Below the pieces are notes generated by a model. It was given only the letters and a program-made list of their open reading frames with translations, made no database searches and had not been told where the DNA came from. A DNA stretch of 6,258 bases, taken from Bacillota bacterium (GTDB lineage: Bacteria > Bacillota > Clostridia > Oscillospirales > Oscillospiraceae). Positions within the stretch are counted from its first letter, which is position 1. Every line of letters starts with the position of its first letter. Location of the stretch: NCBI GenBank assembly GCA_009781925.1, contig WQUU01000090.1:1-6258 (forward strand), read 5' to 3'. The position numbers and the translations under genes were made by a program. This document shows, in pieces, positions 5,910 through 6,258 of this stretch.

Positions 5910-6258
5910 TCACTCAAAGGCATTCTCGATATGGTTGATCACCAACGCCCCCGGCTCCGTCTTTGTGGCCTTGGGGGCATAGACCTCGGCCACGTCAAAG
6001 CGGGGCTGTAAACTCGTTTCGTGCTCCTGTAAATATTGCCGCGCCGCCAAAATCACTTTTTGCTGCTTGCTCCTGGTGACAAACTCCCGGGCCAGGCCGT
6101 GCGACGCGTCCTTGCGGAGTTTGACTTCCACGAAGGACAAAAATCCGCCACTGGCCGCCACCAGGTCAATCTCCCCGAAGCGCGTCTGATAGTTGCGGCA
6201 GACGATTCTATAGCCCTGCCGCTCCAAAAATTCCGCCGCCCGATCCTCACCCCATCTG
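5910..6258 (-). CDS. yraN: YraN/UPF0102 nuclease-fold protein, 5' end beyond the window
   Basis: The frame stays open to the window edge: upstream of the apparent TTG start (6225-6227) it reads RWGEDRAAEF, which is the expected conserved N-terminal block of the family (GE-x-A-A-x-x-L). TTG 6227 is therefore an internal leucine and the true start lies outside. The 115 visible residues show GYRIVCRNYQTRFGEIDLV with E and D of the PD-(D/E)xK-like core, then SFVEVKLRK carrying the E-x-K. The family (about 120 residues, so only a few N-terminal residues are missing) has the fold of Holliday-junction-resolvase-like endonucleases, but its cellular role is not settled. It is directly followed by thrC, 12 bases away. 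Confidence 0.93.
   Translation of the reverse strand, partial: RWGEDRAAEFLERQGYRIVCRNYQTRFGEIDLVAASGGFLSFVEVKLRKDASHGLAREFVTRSKQQKVILAARQYLQEHETSLQPRFDVAEVYAPKATKTEPGALVINHIENAFE

Noticed and set aside
6225..6227. TTG as the start codon of yraN.
   Set aside because: The conserved family block GEDRAAEF continues in frame upstream to the window edge, so this TTG is internal.

Overview
The window looks like ordinary chromosome from an anaerobic Firmicute, most likely a moderately GC-rich member of the Clostridia (Oscillospirales-like). This rests on four things: the trigger factor/ClpP gene order, strong AGGAGG-type ribosome binding sites, the small-protein families DUF1540 and DUF2628, and protein sequences of clostridial character. 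No species can be named from the sequence alone.

Layout. All genes but one lie on the minus strand. From the left edge they are: the N-terminal 99 residues of ClpP (cut by the edge just after its catalytic serine); a 161-bp gap holding a near-perfect 27-bp inverted repeat; a complete trigger factor gene (tig) with a good sigma-A-type promoter; and a calcineurin-like metallophosphoesterase that starts at GTG. Divergent from the phosphoesterase is the only plus-strand gene, a small DUF1540 cysteine protein. A 145-bp convergent gap follows, holding two inverted copies of a 34-35 bp hairpin/T-tract repeat that appears to stop transcription from both sides. The right half is a compact minus-strand run in the order of transcription yraN (5' end beyond the window), thrC, gtrA, DUF2628 membrane protein, with gaps of 12, 10 and 28 bases. 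It is probably one operon.

How the genes work together. Trigger factor (folding at the ribosome exit) and ClpP (proteolysis) form the usual protein quality-control block. In the right-hand cluster only the roles of YraN (nuclease-fold protein of the UPF0102 family) and ThrC (last step of threonine synthesis) can be stated. GtrA and the DUF2628 protein are small membrane proteins, and any functional link to threonine synthesis is unproven.

No mobile element with a transposase, CRISPR array, phage gene or RNA gene was seen, and nothing supports a large undescribed system. The points most worth a second look are the paired inverted terminator repeats, the tig-clpP palindromic repeat, and the Cys-rich C-terminal tail of GtrA, whose coding sequence contains a strong GC hairpin.
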